This document shows positions 63,558 through 64,000 of a DNA stretch of 64,000 bases, one piece after another (position 1 is the first letter of the stretch; each line of letters opens with the position of its first letter). The stretch covers positions 62,001 through 126,000 of the forward strand of contig NZ_FZPD01000003.1 in NCBI RefSeq assembly GCF_900188325.1, written 5' to 3'. This DNA is from Ekhidna lutea. GTDB taxonomy: Bacteria > Bacteroidota > Bacteroidia > Cytophagales > Cyclobacteriaceae. The notes beneath the pieces were generated by a model. The model searched no databases. It had not been told where the DNA came from and saw only the letters and a list, made by a program, of their open reading frames with translations. The translations under genes were made by a program, and so were the position numbers.

Positions 63558-64000
63558 ATGGAACTTAAGAATAAGCCACACGCCAAAGGAACAAAAGCAC
63601 TTTTCAAGAATAAATTCATGGAAAGGCTTACGAGAACGCATATAGCTATTCCGCTTGTTGTATTCTCTGTGATTTCCATAGGACTGATGGTCTATGGATT
63701 TCAGCAATCGTACTTAAACACTACAAATGCCATACTTCTGTTCATAGGTGGGTTTATGGGATTTACCCTAGTTGAGTATTTGATGCATCGGTTCGTTTTT
63801 CATTTAACTCCCTCTACTGAAAAGCGAGAAAAATTTGCTTACACGGTACATGGGGTTCATCATGACTACCCGAAAGACAAAGATCGGTTGGCCATGCCGA
63901 TCCCACTCAGCTTAACACTATCCACTGTCTTTTTCCTCTTGTTTCAATTAATCATGGGAGTCCATGTGTTTGCTTTTTTACCCGGCTTTTTGATGGGTTA
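63558..64000 (+). CDS. Fatty acid hydroxylase superfamily protein, partial
   Basis: 147 residues to the window end from ATG 63558. Two early membrane helices (IPLVVFSVISIGLMVYGF, NAILLFIGGFMGFTLVEYL), then the histidine cluster HRFVFH and HGVHHDYPKDKDRL, typical of di-iron fatty acid 2-hydroxylase/sterol desaturase enzymes. It probably hydroxylates membrane lipid acyl chains; Bacteroidota sphingolipids or ornithine lipids are common substrates. The C-terminus with the last histidine motif lies beyond the window. Confidence 0.85.
   Translation, partial: MELKNKPHAKGTKALFKNKFMERLTRTHIAIPLVVFSVISIGLMVYGFQQSYLNTTNAILLFIGGFMGFTLVEYLMHRFVFHLTPSTEKREKFAYTVHGVHHDYPKDKDRLAMPIPLSLTLSTVFFLLFQLIMGVHVFAFLPGFLMG

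Overview
The window looks like chromosomal DNA of a Bacteroidota bacterium, most likely a marine Cytophagales-type lineage (inferred). The support is: two giant secreted proteins ending in type IX secretion sorting domains; a DUF2911 protein; bshA (bacillithiol synthesis); membrane-anchored LuxR-type regulators with TPR or Reg_prop sensor parts; few Shine-Dalgarno sequences; and Bacteroidota-style TAnnTTTG -7 elements before several genes. I see no tRNA, rRNA, insertion sequence, CRISPR array or integrase.

Layout. 1-6.4 kb (minus): a WG-repeat protein cut by the window edge, a two-gene secreted pair, and a DUF2911/TPR protein, with an unannotated three-hairpin small RNA candidate on the plus strand at 2.70-2.80 kb. 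6.5-13.8 kb (plus): a TMEM175-type channel, an M19-type dipeptidase, a 29-residue membrane peptide, and a tight operon of patatin phospholipase, polytopic membrane protein, caspase-fold protease and secreted protein. 13.8-18 kb: a LOG-family hydrolase, a lipoprotein with a TPR sensor kinase, and a pirin. 18.1-22.5 kb (plus): an envelope operon of unknown function (membrane coiled coil, secreted protein, TPR protein, peptidoglycan-binding-like protein), preceded by a translationally coupled 24-residue leader ORF. 22.6-24.3 kb: a TRAP solute-binding protein and a Uma2 nuclease. 24.5-34.2 kb: a 3261-residue cadherin-repeat adhesin. 34.4-40.2 kb: three membrane-tethered LuxR-type regulators. 40.3-51.6 kb: an operon of a Kre9-like secreted protein, a 3144-residue Kelch/FN3 protein and a secreted caspase-fold protease. 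51.7-64 kb: mostly housekeeping genes (TRAP permeases, rlmN, two rhomboids, mutL, a beta-lactamase-fold hydrolase, bshA, a fatty acid hydroxylase).

The most interesting signal is regulatory. Four promoters between 7.25 and 18.1 kb share one architecture: a 16-bp dyad TACCnnn-nn-nnnGGTA (7-2-7 spacing), immediately followed by TTG, then 20-21 bases, then GA[A/T]CTTTA, then 25-27 bases to an ATG. They drive the dipeptidase, the 29-residue peptide, the patatin-caspase operon and the envelope operon (through its leader ORF). This predicts one co-induced regulon joining a phospholipase, a caspase-like protease, a peptidase, a small membrane peptide and envelope proteins. An envelope-stress or programmed-damage response is one possibility. 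The function is inferred and the regulator is unknown. The three NarL/LuxR-type regulators nearby are candidates because NarL-class proteins bind 7-2-7 dyads.
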